DNA from: Anaeromyxobacter dehalogenans 2CP-1 | GTDB taxonomy: Bacteria > Myxococcota > Myxococcia > Myxococcales > Anaeromyxobacteraceae | DNA: 64,000 nt | Assembly (NCBI RefSeq): GCF_000022145.1 | Contig: NC_011891.1 | Location: 3,578,501-3,642,500, forward strand | Direction: 5' to 3' | Shown here: piece after piece, positions 1 to 8,368 of the stretch | How the letters are laid out: each line of letters begins with the position of its first letter | Numbering within the stretch: position 1 is the stretch's first letter | Notes under the pieces: model-generated | The model's database searches: none | Seen by the model: only the letters and a program-made list of their open reading frames with translations | What the model was told of the DNA's origin: nothing | Program-made: the position numbers and the translations under genes

Positions 1-72
1 GTACACGCGCCCGGGCACGGGCGTGTCCGCGGTCGCGTACCGCTTGCCGCACCGGTCGCAGGAGAATTTCAC
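1..72 (-). CDS. MJ0042-type zinc-ribbon protein, N-terminus only
   Basis: Twenty-four codons from a GTG at 72 run off the left edge. The peptide begins VKFSCDRCGKRYATAD, the first half of an MJ0042-type zinc ribbon (one CxxC pair visible; the second pair would lie outside the window). In deltaproteobacteria this ribbon often sits at the N-terminus of larger regulatory or membrane proteins, so the rest of the protein cannot be inferred. There is no Shine-Dalgarno sequence; a TAGGAT box lies 6 bases before the GTG, suggesting a leaderless transcript. Confidence 0.6.
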   Translation of the reverse strand, partial: MKFSCDRCGKRYATADTPVPGRVY

Positions 73-78
73 GCGGGG

Positions 79-84
79 ATCCTA
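79..84 (-). promoter_or_regulatory. -10-like TAGGAT box before zinc-ribbon gene
   Basis: TAGGAT lies 6 bases upstream of the GTG at 72 with no ribosome-binding site between; one of the recurrent start-proximal boxes in this window. Confidence 0.4.
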
Positions 85-149
85 CCGGCGCGATCGCGCG
101 CGGCGCAAGCAACGGTCCCTGTCGCATGCCCGCGGGACCGCTCCGCCCC

Positions 150-411
150 GGGCTACCCCGCCCTCCTGCCGCACCATGACGGCCTCACCGAGCACCTCGC
201 CGGCGCACGGGGACGGCGAACCCGGTCGCCTGGAACCGCAGCGTGGCGCGGGGCTCGCCGTGAGTCGAGCTGCGGGCCAGCGCGGCGACCGGCGGCAGCG
301 CGAGCGCTCCAGCGCCTCGGCCACGGCCTCGGAGCACGCCGCGGCCGCGAGCGCGACGGTCACCTCCTGCAGGCCGTCCAGCCGCTCCGGCCGGAGCTGG
401 TCGTGACCCAC
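150..411 (-). pseudogene. possible frameshifted small gene
   Basis: A GTG at 411 is preceded by a purine-rich GGGAGGGG ribosome-binding site. The frame reads VGHDQLRPERLDGLQEVTVA and continues to about ERS with almost every third base G or C. Coding character then moves to another frame (ALPPVAALARSSTHGEPR to FAVPV, near 300-205) and returns to the first frame (AGEVLGEAVMVRQEGG, near 203-157). This is what one lost and one gained base would produce in a protein of about 85 residues. No family recognised. It could be a decayed gene, two sequence errors, or chance in G+C-rich DNA. Confidence 0.3.
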
Positions 412-544
412 CGTGAATCCCCTCCCGCCGGGCCCCACCCTCGGCCGGCTCGCCCGGGGTGGATCGGGTTCCTTTCGGGCGCGCGCAGAGGGGGCGTCCG
501 GGCCTGGCGCTGCCCCGCGGGCCGTGCGGCGTTATCGGCTCGGG

Positions 545-2224
545 ATGACCGCCTTCCATCAGGATCCCCCGATCCTGCCGCACGCCTTCGACGCCGACCC
601 GCTCCTGCAGGAGTATCTCGCGAGGACGCTGCCGCCCGAGGTCCTGTCCGAGATCTCGCCGGAGCTGCGCGAGCTTGGCGCGCTCGCATCGGGCCCGCTC
701 GCGGCGCAGCAGCTCGCCGAGCGGCTGGTGGAGCCCACCCTGGTGCAGTGGGATCCCTGGGGGCGCCGCGTGGACCGCATCGAGCCCACGCCGCTCTGGC
801 GCGAGGCGGCCCGGCTCGCCGCACGCCACGGGCTCGTGGCCGCGGCCTACGAGCGGCGCCACGGCATCCTCTCGCGCGTGCACCAGATGGCCATGGTGTA
901 CCTGCTCGAGCCCTCGATGGACGTGTACGCGTGCCCGCTCGCCATGACGGACGGCGCGGCGCGCACGCTGCTCGACCTCGCCCCGCGCGCGCTGGTGGAG
1001 CGGGCCGTCCCGCGGCTCACCTCCCGCGATCCGGCGCGCACGTGGACGAGCGGCCAGTGGATGACCGAGCGCGCCGGCGGCTCCGACGTGTCCGGGACCG
1101 AGACGGTGGCCCGCCCCGACGGCGAGGCGTTCCGGCTCTGGGGCACGAAGTGGTTCAGCTCCGCCACGACCGCGGAGATGGCGCTCGCCCTGGCGCGCCC
1201 CGAGGGCAACCCGCCCGGCTCGGCGGGCCTGGCCCTGTTCTACCTGGAGACGCGCTTGCCGGACGGCGCGTCCAACGGGATCCTGGTGAACCGGCTGAAG
1301 GACAAGCTCGGCACGCGCAAGCTCCCCACGGCCGAGCTGACGCTGGACGGGGCGCTGGCGCTCCCGGTGGTGGGGCTCTCCGGCGGCGTGCGCGCGATCA
1401 GCCCCATGCTGAACGTGACCCGCACCTGGAACGCGCTCGTCGCGGCCGCGTACATGGCGCGCGCGGTGGCGCTGGCGCGCGACTACGCCGGGCGGCGGCG
1501 CGCCTTCGGGACGCCGCTGCGGGCGCGCCCGCTCCACGCCGACACCCTGGCGGCGCTCGAGGCCGAGCGCGAGGCCGGGTTCCTGCTCGCGTTCCGCGCG
1601 GTGGAGCTGCTCGGGCGCGCCGAGGCGGGCGAGGCCGATGCGGGCGCGCGCGCGCTGCTCCGCGCGGTGACGCCGCTCGCGAAGCTCACCACCGGGAAGC
1701 AGGCGGTGGCGGTCGCCTCGGACGCGATCGAGGCGTTCGGCGGCGCCGGCTACGTGGAGGACACCGGCCTGCCGCGCCTGCTCCGCGACGCGCAGGTGCT
1801 GCCGATCTGGGAGGGGACCACGAACGTCCTCGCGCTCGAGGCGCAGCGCGCGCTCGCCGCCGAGGGCGCGGCCGAGGCGCTCGCGGCGGAGATCCAGGAG
1901 CGGCTCTCGCAGGCGCGCGACCCGGCGCTCCGCCCGGCGGTGCAGGCCGCCACCGGCGCGCTCGCCCGGGCGCGGGCCGCGCTCGCGGCGGGCGACGCGC
2001 CGGAGGTGCGGGAGGCGGGAGCGCGCCGGCTGGCGCTCACGCTGGGACGGACGCTGGCGCTCGCCCACCTCGCCGCGCACGCGCAGTGGGCCCTCGACGC
2101 CGGGCGCGGGCGCCGGGCGACGGCCGCGGCGCGGCGGTTCGCCCGCAACGGCGTGGACCTGCTCGGCCCCGCCGGCGAGGACCTGGAGGACTCGGCGCTG
2201 CTCGTCGCCGCGCCCGACGCCTGA
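545..2224 (+). CDS. acyl-CoA dehydrogenase, AidB-like
   Basis: Predicted 559-residue FAD-dependent acyl-CoA dehydrogenase of the AidB branch. Visible landmarks: the flavin-binding segment QWMTERAGGSDV (171-182) and TKWFSSAT (201-208), RRRAFG near 317, EAFGGAGYVED (396-406) and PIWEGTTNVLALE (420-432), the last two typical of the C-terminal helical domain. The N-terminal ~100 residues and the length match AidB-type proteins (about 540-600) rather than ordinary 380-residue dehydrogenases. E. coli AidB belongs to the alkylation response and binds DNA; whether this protein oxidises an acyl-CoA or acts in damage response cannot be told. The ATG at 545 was chosen over an in-frame ATG at 413 because homology-like sequence begins there. 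It converges with the aldehyde dehydrogenase, 3 bp apart. Confidence 0.88.
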   Translation: MTAFHQDPPILPHAFDADPLLQEYLARTLPPEVLSEISPELRELGALASGPLAAQQLAERLVEPTLVQWDPWGRRVDRIEPTPLWREAARLAARHGLVAAAYERRHGILSRVHQMAMVYLLEPSMDVYACPLAMTDGAARTLLDLAPRALVERAVPRLTSRDPARTWTSGQWMTERAGGSDVSGTETVARPDGEAFRLWGTKWFSSATTAEMALALARPEGNPPGSAGLALFYLETRLPDGASNGILVNRLKDKLGTRKLPTAELTLDGALALPVVGLSGGVRAISPMLNVTRTWNALVAAAYMARAVALARDYAGRRRAFGTPLRARPLHADTLAALEAEREAGFLLAFRAVELLGRAEAGEADAGARALLRAVTPLAKLTTGKQAVAVASDAIEAFGGAGYVEDTGLPRLLRDAQVLPIWEGTTNVLALEAQRALAAEGAAEALAAEIQERLSQARDPALRPAVQAATGALARARAALAAGDAPEVREAGARRLALTLGRTLALAHLAAHAQWALDAGRGRRATAAARRFARNGVDLLGPAGEDLEDSALLVAAPDA

Positions 2225-2227
2225 CGG

Positions 2228-3637
2228 CTACTCCATGGCCGCGCCGGGCTGCCCCGCCGCCGCGGCGGCGTCCTGCAGCACGACCGTCTTCAGGTTCACG
2301 AACTCGCGGATGCCCTCGCGCGCCAGCTCGCGGCCGTACCCCGAGCGCTTCACCCCGCCGAACGGGAGCCGCGGATCCGAGGCGACCATCGCGTTCACGA
2401 ACGTCGCGCCGGCCTCCAGCTCGTCCACGAAGCGGTCGCGCTCGGCCGGCTCGCGCGTCCAGACGCTCGACCCGAGGCCGAACGGCACGTCGTTGGCGAT
2501 GGAGATGGCCTGGTCGACGTTGCGCGCGCGGAACAGCAGCGCCACCGGGCCGAAGATCTCCTCGCGGTAGGACGGCGAGGTCGGCGGCACGTCGGCGATC
2601 ACGGTGGGCGGGTAGTAGAACCCCCGTCCGCCCGACGGCGCCCCGCCGAGCAGGAGCCGCCCTCCCGCCTTCACCGCCGCGTCCACCTGCTCCGAGAGCT
2701 TCCGGAGCTCCGCCTCGCTCACCACCGGCCCGACGTCGGTGCCGGCGTCGAGCGGATCGCCCACCTTCAGCGCGGCCATGCGCTTCACGAAAGCCTGCTC
2801 GAAGCGCTCGGAGATCGCCTCGTGGACGATGAAGCGCTTGGCCGCGATGCAGGACTGGCCGTTGTTGATGGTGCGCGCGGTGACCGCGGTGGCCACCGCC
2901 GCGTCCAGGTCGGCGGACGGCATCACCACGAACGCGTCGCTGCCGCCCAGCTCCAGCACGGTCTTCTTGATGACGCGGCCGGCCGCGGAGGCCACCGCGC
3001 TGCCGGCGCCCTCGCTGCCGGTGAGGGTGGCCGCCGCGATGCGCGGGTCCTCCACGATGCGCTGCACCCGCGACGAGCCGACCAGCAGCGTCTGGAAGCA
3101 GCCCTCCGGGAAGCCGGCCTCGCGGAACACCGCCTCGATGGCGAGCGCCGACTGCGGGACGTTGGACGCGTGCTTCAGCACGCCGACGTTGCCGGCCATG
3201 AGCGCCGGCGCGGCGAAGCGGAACACCTGCCAGAAGGGGAAGTTCCAGGGCATCACCGCCAGCACCGGCCCGATGGGCAGGCACCGGGTGTACGACCGCG
3301 CCGCGCTCGACGGGAGCACCTCGTCGGAGAGGAACCGCTCCGCGTGCTCGGCGTAGAAGCGGCAGACCCAGGCGCACTTCTCGGCCTCGGCCACCGCCGA
3401 GCGGAGCGTCTTGCCCATCTCGAGCGTCATGGTCCGGCCGAGCGCGTCCTTGCGCGCCTCCAGGACCTCCGCCGCGCGCCGCATGCGCCCGGCGCGCTCC
3501 GCGAGCGGGACGCGGCGCCAGGACCGGAACGTCGCCGCGGCGAGCGCGAGCCGCCGCTCCAGCTCGGCGTCGGCGATCTCGTCGAAGCGGGCGAGCACCT
3601 CACCGGTGGCGGGGTTCACCGACGACATGGCGGCCAT
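2228..3637 (-). CDS. NAD(P)-dependent aldehyde dehydrogenase, succinate-semialdehyde type
   Basis: Predicted 469-residue cytosolic aldehyde dehydrogenase. It has MPWNFPFWQ (129-137, oxyanion-hole Asn), the general-base Glu229 in VLELGG, and the nucleophilic Cys263 in NNGQSCIAAKRF. The overall pattern (KTLRSAVAEAEKCAW, HAERFLSDE) matches the short Sad/YneI-like NAD(P)-dependent succinate-semialdehyde dehydrogenases, which oxidise semialdehydes to acids. The substrate is inferred from family only. Start at 3637 is supported by GGAAGGGACGCC just upstream; another ATG lies three codons on. It is divergent from the CPBP protease, with the two starts 53 bases apart. Confidence 0.88.
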   Translation of the reverse strand: MAAMSSVNPATGEVLARFDEIADAELERRLALAAATFRSWRRVPLAERAGRMRRAAEVLEARKDALGRTMTLEMGKTLRSAVAEAEKCAWVCRFYAEHAERFLSDEVLPSSAARSYTRCLPIGPVLAVMPWNFPFWQVFRFAAPALMAGNVGVLKHASNVPQSALAIEAVFREAGFPEGCFQTLLVGSSRVQRIVEDPRIAAATLTGSEGAGSAVASAAGRVIKKTVLELGGSDAFVVMPSADLDAAVATAVTARTINNGQSCIAAKRFIVHEAISERFEQAFVKRMAALKVGDPLDAGTDVGPVVSEAELRKLSEQVDAAVKAGGRLLLGGAPSGGRGFYYPPTVIADVPPTSPSYREEIFGPVALLFRARNVDQAISIANDVPFGLGSSVWTREPAERDRFVDELEAGATFVNAMVASDPRLPFGGVKRSGYGRELAREGIREFVNLKTVVLQDAAAAAGQPGAAME

Positions 3638-3676
3638 GGGCGTCCCTTCCTTTCGTGGAGCGTGCGGCGCGGATGG

Positions 3677-3682
3677 TAATGT
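3677..3682 (+). promoter_or_regulatory. -10-like TAATGT box before CPBP gene
   Basis: TAATGT sits 7 bases before the ATG at 3690, leaving no room for a ribosome-binding site; predicted leaderless start. Confidence 0.45.
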
Positions 3683-3689
3683 GGCGCGG

Positions 3690-4367
3690 ATGCCCACAGA
3701 TACCACGCCCGCGGGCCGCCGGCCGCCCGGCGAGGCGTCCTGTGGGCGGTGCGCCGGCGAACGCGCCTGGACGACTGCGGCGGTGCTCGCGGCCGTGGGC
3801 TGGGCGCTCCTGGTGGCGGCGAGCCCGCCCCGGTTCTTCGCCTGGGCCACGCCGCTCGCGCTCGCCTGGATGGCCCTGTCCCTCGCCGGCGCGCCGCCCG
3901 GGCTGCGGGCCAGGCTGCGTCCGCGCGGCTCCGACGTGCTGCTGGGCCTCGCCGTGGCGGGCGTGCTCTACGCCGGGGCGCGCGCGTTCCTGTGGGCGGG
4001 CTGCGGCGGGGCCACCGACGCGCTGTGCGCGCCCACCGCCGCCATCTTCGAGCGGTTCCGCACCCGCGCGCTCGGGCCCGGGCTGGCGCTCGCGCTCGCC
4101 ATCGCGCCGGCCGAGGAGGTGTTCTGGCGTGGGCTGGTGCAGGCGCGCCTCGCCCGGCGGCTCGGTCCGGCGCGGGCCGTGGCTGCCGCGGCGGCGCTCG
4201 CCGCCGCGCTCGCGCTCGCGACCGGCGAGGGGTTGCTGGCGCTCGCCGCGGTGCCCACCTACGCAGCGTGGGGCGCGCTGGCGGCCTGGCGGGGCAGCCT
4301 GGTGCCGGCGCTCGTGTCCCACGCGGTCTGGAGCGTGCTCATCGCGACCGTGGCTCCCCCGGGCTGA
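3690..4367 (+). CDS. CPBP-family intramembrane metalloprotease
   Basis: A 225-residue polytopic membrane protein with about six hydrophobic segments. The CPBP/Abi (type II CAAX protease-like) signature is present: AEEVFWRGL with the Glu pair at 142-143 and Arg147, then a C-terminal SHAVWSVL with His211. In characterised relatives these residues form the membrane-embedded metal site. Bacterial members process membrane peptides or act in immunity or signalling; the substrate is unknown. The N-terminus has CGRCAGE at 18-24, not a full zinc finger. The last 29 bp overlap the 3' end of the convergent reductase-like gene. Confidence 0.82.
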   Translation: MPTDTTPAGRRPPGEASCGRCAGERAWTTAAVLAAVGWALLVAASPPRFFAWATPLALAWMALSLAGAPPGLRARLRPRGSDVLLGLAVAGVLYAGARAFLWAGCGGATDALCAPTAAIFERFRTRALGPGLALALAIAPAEEVFWRGLVQARLARRLGPARAVAAAAALAAALALATGEGLLALAAVPTYAAWGALAAWRGSLVPALVSHAVWSVLIATVAPPG

Positions 4368-5346
4368 CCGGCCCGAGCCGCGGCGCACAGCGATCCACCA
4401 GCGCCTCCTCGAGCGCCGCCATCGCGCCGCGCAGCCCCTCGCCGGCGGGCTCGCCGGCCAGCGCGCGGCGCGCGGCCTCGTCGAACGGCAACGGCGCGGG
4501 CAGCCCGGCGAGCTGCCAGAAGCGGGCCTCGCGCGGAAGGAGGTCGGTCGCCAGCCCCTGCACCAGCTCGCGCACCACCCGCCAGTCCGCGCCGGAGATC
4601 AGCTTCAGCCAGAGCATGGAGACGCGCGGCACCGGCAGCGGCACGCGGGCGGCGGGCAGGCGCCGCCCGCGGAGCGCCGCCACCCGCTCCAGGATCTCCC
4701 GCACCTCCAGCACGTCCGGGCCGGGCAGGTCGTGAACCGCGCTCGCCGGCAGCGGCAGGTCGATCCCGGCCACCAGCGCGCCCACCACGTCGCCGATCCA
4801 GACCGGGCAGGTGCGCGAACGGGCCCACGCCGGCAGCAGCATCACCGGCAGGCGCATCGCCAGGTCGCGCACCACCTGCCACGAGGCGCTGCCCGCGCCC
4901 ACGATCATCGACGCGCGCAGCTCCAGGGCGGGCACGCGACCGGCGCGCAGCACCTCCCCGACCGCGAGGCGGCTGGCGAGGTGCCGGGAGGGCGTTCCCT
5001 GCGGCGCGACGCCGCCCAGGTACACGATGCGCCCCGTCCCGGCCCGCTCCGCCGCCCGCACGAAGCCGGCGGCGGTGCGGCGCTCCTCCTCGACGTAGTC
5101 TCCCCGGCCCGCGGCCATCCCGTGCACCAGGAAGTACGCCGCGTCCACGCCGTCCAGCGCGCGCTCGAGGTCGTCCGGCCGCCGGACGTCCACCGCCATC
5201 CAGTCCACCGTCCCGCCCGGCCCGGCGCGGCGGCGGCGACTCGTGGCGCGGACCCGGTGCCCGGCCGCGGCGAGCGCCGGCACCAGCGCGCTCCCCACGA
5301 AGCCGGTCGCCCCGGTCACCAGCACGGTGCGTTGGACTGGGTGCAT
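4339..5346 (-). CDS. NAD(P)-binding epimerase/reductase, YbjT-like
   Basis: A 335-residue extended-SDR-like protein. The N-terminal Rossmann motif is TGATGFVG near 11-18; no classical YxxxK catalytic pair is evident, placing it with atypical NmrA/YbjT-type proteins. FLVHGMA and RIVYLGGVAPQ are characteristic of the YbjT branch. The substrate is unknown; homologues are proposed to bind NAD(P)H and modify quinones or act as redox sensors. The ATG at 5346 has a GGAAGGATG-like ribosome-binding site upstream. It is third in a minus-strand run after the DUF523/DUF1722 and photolyase genes, 65 bp downstream of the latter, and overlaps the convergent CPBP gene by 29 bp. Confidence 0.8.
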   Translation of the reverse strand: MHPVQRTVLVTGATGFVGSALVPALAAAGHRVRATSRRRRAGPGGTVDWMAVDVRRPDDLERALDGVDAAYFLVHGMAAGRGDYVEEERRTAAGFVRAAERAGTGRIVYLGGVAPQGTPSRHLASRLAVGEVLRAGRVPALELRASMIVGAGSASWQVVRDLAMRLPVMLLPAWARSRTCPVWIGDVVGALVAGIDLPLPASAVHDLPGPDVLEVREILERVAALRGRRLPAARVPLPVPRVSMLWLKLISGADWRVVRELVQGLATDLLPREARFWQLAGLPAPLPFDEAARRALAGEPAGEGLRGAMAALEEALVDRCAPRLGPVSPGEPRSR

Positions 5347-5411
5347 CCGAGCATCCTTCCGCCCCGCGACCGGCCCGCGCCACTCCCGTCGGGAGGGGTG
5401 CCGCGCGGCGT

Positions 5412-6872
5412 TCACGGTCCGTGGCGCTCCAGGTACCGGCGCACCGGCCACTTCCGGGCGGTGTTCGCGGAGGACATGTATCGGACGGTGCCGAACACCG
5501 GCCGCTCCGGCCCCCAGGGCCGGTCGTAGCGGCCGAGGCACCAGGCGATGCCCGCGACCGAGTTCGGGTCGCGGCCGTCCAGCGCGTGGCGGTCGTTCAG
5601 CTCGAGCAGGGTCGCGTGCGCCTCCTCCGGCGTCGCGCTCCACTCCAGGATCTTCTTCCCCCAGAGCATCCGGAGATACCCGTGCACCACGCCCTCTCGC
5701 AGGAGCTGGCGCTGCGCCGCGTTCCAGAGCGGGTCGTGCGTCTCGGCGGCCTCCAGCGCCGCCCGCGCGTAGACCGCCGGCCGCGGGTCGGCGGCGTGCC
5801 GGGCCAGGGTGGCGCGCGCCCAGGCCGGGAGCGACGCGTACGCGCGGTGCTCCGGGACGTGCGCGCAGGTGACGAAGGCCAGCTCGCGCCAGGTGAGGAG
5901 CTGATCGAGGAAGGCCTCGGCGGAGGGGGACAGCGCCCACCAGCCGGCGCGGGCGCCCCTGGGCGGCGTGGCGACCGCGGGCGGGGTCCAGCCCTCCCGG
6001 CGCAGCACCGCCCGCAGGACCTCGAAGCTGCTGACGTGCCCGAAGTGGAGCCAGGGCGAGAGCCCGCTCGATCCCCGCGGCTCGTCCGGCGCGTTGCGGC
6101 GCTCGGCGTAGCCGTCGAGCCCCTCGCGCAGGAACGCCGCGAGCCGGCGCCGGGCCGCCACGCTCCCGCCGCGGCCGGCCGGCGGGACCCCGTGATCGAT
6201 CGGCAGCCCCGCGGCGAGCGCGGCCGGGCGGTCCAGCTCCGCGCCGCGGGCGGCCGGCCAGCGCCGCCGGATCTCCACCGGCACCGACGCACCCCAGGGC
6301 GGCGGCGCGCGCGCCAGCGGGTCCTCCGCCGGCAGGCGATCCAGCCACGTCGGCAGCGTGCGCTGGAGGTGCCGCCGGTAGGCGTGCGCGGTGGGGAAGT
6401 CCTTGCCAGCCAGGCGGAACGGCACCACGCAGCTCGCGTCCACCGCCTCCAGGCGCACGTCGAGGCGCGCCGCCGCGGCGTGGATCGCCTGCGCGGGGAA
6501 GCCGGTGGGGAAGTCGTCCGCGATCACGGCGCACGCCCTCGCCGCGAGCGCCTCGAGCAGCCCGTCCCCCTCCCCGGCGCGCCGCTCCACCCACGGGTGG
6601 TACAGCGCCCGTCCGGCGAGCGCCGCGGCGTTGTCGCGCATGCCCTCCAGCAGGAACGCGTGGAGCCGGTCGCTCGCGTGCGGGTACCCGCACCGCAGCG
6701 GCTCCACCACCAGCACCGGCCGGCCCAGCTCCCGGCCCAGCTCCGCGGCCCGCTCGAGCGCGGGGTTCGAGCGGGTCCGCCGCGCGCTCGTCATCCAGTG
6801 GAGCACCACCGCCCGCTCCGGGCGGAGCGGCGCGGCGTTCAGGGCGCGGATCCGCTCGGCGGGGACGGGCAT
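5412..6872 (-). CDS. phr: class II CPD photolyase
   Basis: A 486-residue deoxyribodipyrimidine photolyase, which uses FAD and blue light to split cyclobutane pyrimidine dimers. The class II identity comes from VLHWMTSARRTRSNPAL near the N-terminus, LSPWLHFGHVSSFEVLR in the middle, LTWRELAFV, and the C-terminal FAD-domain run RYDRPWGPERPVFG followed by VRYMSSANTARK. Class II enzymes occur in plants, animals and scattered bacteria and archaea, including myxobacteria. The ATG at 6872 lies 5 bases after the stop of the DUF523/DUF1722 gene and has no clear ribosome-binding site, so translation is probably coupled. Confidence 0.92.
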   Translation of the reverse strand: MPVPAERIRALNAAPLRPERAVVLHWMTSARRTRSNPALERAAELGRELGRPVLVVEPLRCGYPHASDRLHAFLLEGMRDNAAALAGRALYHPWVERRAGEGDGLLEALAARACAVIADDFPTGFPAQAIHAAAARLDVRLEAVDASCVVPFRLAGKDFPTAHAYRRHLQRTLPTWLDRLPAEDPLARAPPPWGASVPVEIRRRWPAARGAELDRPAALAAGLPIDHGVPPAGRGGSVAARRRLAAFLREGLDGYAERRNAPDEPRGSSGLSPWLHFGHVSSFEVLRAVLRREGWTPPAVATPPRGARAGWWALSPSAEAFLDQLLTWRELAFVTCAHVPEHRAYASLPAWARATLARHAADPRPAVYARAALEAAETHDPLWNAAQRQLLREGVVHGYLRMLWGKKILEWSATPEEAHATLLELNDRHALDGRDPNSVAGIAWCLGRYDRPWGPERPVFGTVRYMSSANTARKWPVRRYLERHGP

Positions 6873-6877
6873 GCGGC

Positions 6878-7834
6878 TCACGCGTGGTTGCGGAGCATGA
6901 GCTCCTTGGGATCGGGATCCAGGTACACCTGGCCGGCGAGGTACTCGAGGCCCTGGGCGCGCACGTGGTGGCGGAGCAGCGTGAGCGGCACGATGCGCGG
7001 CACCAGCCCGCGGCCGAAGTCGGCGATGCTCTCCTCCAGCTCCTTGCGGTCGGCCGCAGGGAGCCGGTCGCGGAGGTAGCCGGCCGCGTGCTGCAGCACG
7101 TTCACGTGGCGGCCGCGGGTGGCGGGCACCTTCAGCGCCGCCATCAGGCCGGCCCCGTACGCCTCGACGTCGGCGCGGATGGCGCCCCTGCGCAGCCCGC
7201 CCACGCGCGCTCCCAGCGCCCGGTACGCCGCGGGGCTGTGCGCGAGGAGCGTCAGCTTGTGCGCGGTGTGGAACGCCACCAGCGCCCCGCGGGTCATCCC
7301 CGCGGCGACGGCCTCCTTCCAGCGCGCGTAGGCGAACACCCGCTCCACGAAGCCCTCGCGCAGCGCCGGATCGTGCAGCCGGCCCTCCTCCTCCACCGGG
7401 AGGAGCGGGAACGCCTCGATCAGCACGCGCGCGAACGCGCCCACCCCGTCGCGCCGCGGCGGCCCGCCCTTCGCCGGGTGGACGCGCACGCGCTCCATCC
7501 CGCACGACGGCGAGTCCTTCTTGGTCACGTAGCCGGAGAGGTCCTCGCGCGCGAGCTCGCCCACGCGCCGCTCCGCGAAGGCCCGCATGGCTTCGGTGTG
7601 ATCGAGCCCGCTCCGCTCCGCTACGAGCGACGGTGCCGCGGACCGGCCCACCAGCCGGATCGGCTCCCGCGGCACCCCCAGGCCCAGCTCCAGCTCCGGG
7701 CACACCGGCACCCATTGCACGAACGGGCCCAGCACCTCGGTCAGGAAGTCGTCGCGCTTGTGCTGCCCGTCGTAGCGGACCTCCTGGCCGAGCAGGCAGG
7801 ACGAGACGCCGAGGCGGAGCTTCGGGCGGGCCAT
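6878..7834 (-). CDS. DUF523-DUF1722 (YbgA-like) protein
   Basis: A 318-residue two-domain protein. Residues about 1-150 form a DUF523 domain (LGVSSCLLGQEVRYDGQHK, conserved cysteines, VTKKDSPSCG) and about 185-310 a DUF1722/YbgA domain (ALVAFHTAHKLTLLAHSP, HVNVLQHAAGYL). Neither domain has an established biochemical function. In E. coli the DUF1722 protein YbgA is encoded directly upstream of the photolyase gene, and the same adjacency is seen here, supporting a link to photorepair. There is no Shine-Dalgarno sequence; TACGCT lies 6 bases before the ATG. First gene of the photolyase cluster. Confidence 0.88.
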   Translation of the reverse strand: MARPKLRLGVSSCLLGQEVRYDGQHKRDDFLTEVLGPFVQWVPVCPELELGLGVPREPIRLVGRSAAPSLVAERSGLDHTEAMRAFAERRVGELAREDLSGYVTKKDSPSCGMERVRVHPAKGGPPRRDGVGAFARVLIEAFPLLPVEEEGRLHDPALREGFVERVFAYARWKEAVAAGMTRGALVAFHTAHKLTLLAHSPAAYRALGARVGGLRRGAIRADVEAYGAGLMAALKVPATRGRHVNVLQHAAGYLRDRLPAADRKELEESIADFGRGLVPRIVPLTLLRHHVRAQGLEYLAGQVYLDPDPKELMLRNHA

Positions 7835-7840
7835 GCGGCC

Positions 7841-7846
7841 AGCGTA
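7841..7846 (-). promoter_or_regulatory. -10-like TACGCT box of photolyase operon
   Basis: TACGCT is 6 bases upstream of the ATG at 7834, matching the TANNNT-plus-start arrangement seen elsewhere in the window. Confidence 0.4.
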
Positions 7847-7913
7847 GACGAACGCGGCCGCCGCCGCACCGCCGCGGGGCGCGTCCGCCGCCCGGGGGAG
7901 CGCGCGGCCGGCG

Positions 7914-8279
7914 CTACCAGAGCCAGGTGGCCGGGTTCGGGACCGGCTGGCGCTGATCCAGCCACCTCAGCCCCTTGACGCAGCGGATCACCAGCCAGAC
8001 CGCCACGAACAGCAGGAGGAGCGCGCCGATCCCCACGATCGTGAGCAGGCCGCCGACCACCGCGTAGAGCAGGCCGATCCAGAACGTCCGGATCTGGAAC
8101 CGGTAGTGCGTCCGCAGGCCCTCGGGCGCGTCGCCCTCGTTCACGTACGCCATCACCACGCCGATGAGCGTGGTGATGCCGGCCGCGAAGGACAGGAGAT
8201 AGAGGACGTAGACGATCTTGGCGGTCGACTCGGTGTTGCGCGTGGCGGCGGGCGTCGGGAAGGGCGCGGTCGGTTCCAT
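7914..8279 (-). CDS. DUF4870-like small membrane protein
   Basis: A 121-residue protein with three hydrophobic segments (about 22-46, 66-86, 88-100) separated by a polar loop containing GLRTHYRFQIRTFWIG. This matches the DUF4870/Tic20-like family of small bacterial membrane proteins, of unknown function. The N-terminal 20 residues are Pro/Ala/Thr-rich and cytoplasmic-like. A TAGAAT hexamer lies about 40 bases upstream of the ATG and could be the -10 element of a short-leader transcript. It sits alone between the photolyase cluster and the YihY gene. Confidence 0.72.
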   Translation of the reverse strand: MEPTAPFPTPAATRNTESTAKIVYVLYLLSFAAGITTLIGVVMAYVNEGDAPEGLRTHYRFQIRTFWIGLLYAVVGGLLTIVGIGALLLLFVAVWLVIRCVKGLRWLDQRQPVPNPATWLW

Positions 8280-8368
8280 GGCGTGGGGCCCGGGCCGGAG
8301 GGCGCGGGGGGCGGGATTCTAGCCCGGTTCCTGGCGCCCGGGGGGCGCCGGGCGGGCGTGGCCTGCGG

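Noticed and set aside
185-2080. Long minus-strand frame opposite the acyl-CoA dehydrogenase
   Set aside because: Arg/Ala-rich shadow without motifs; the plus-strand gene has strong family motifs throughout.
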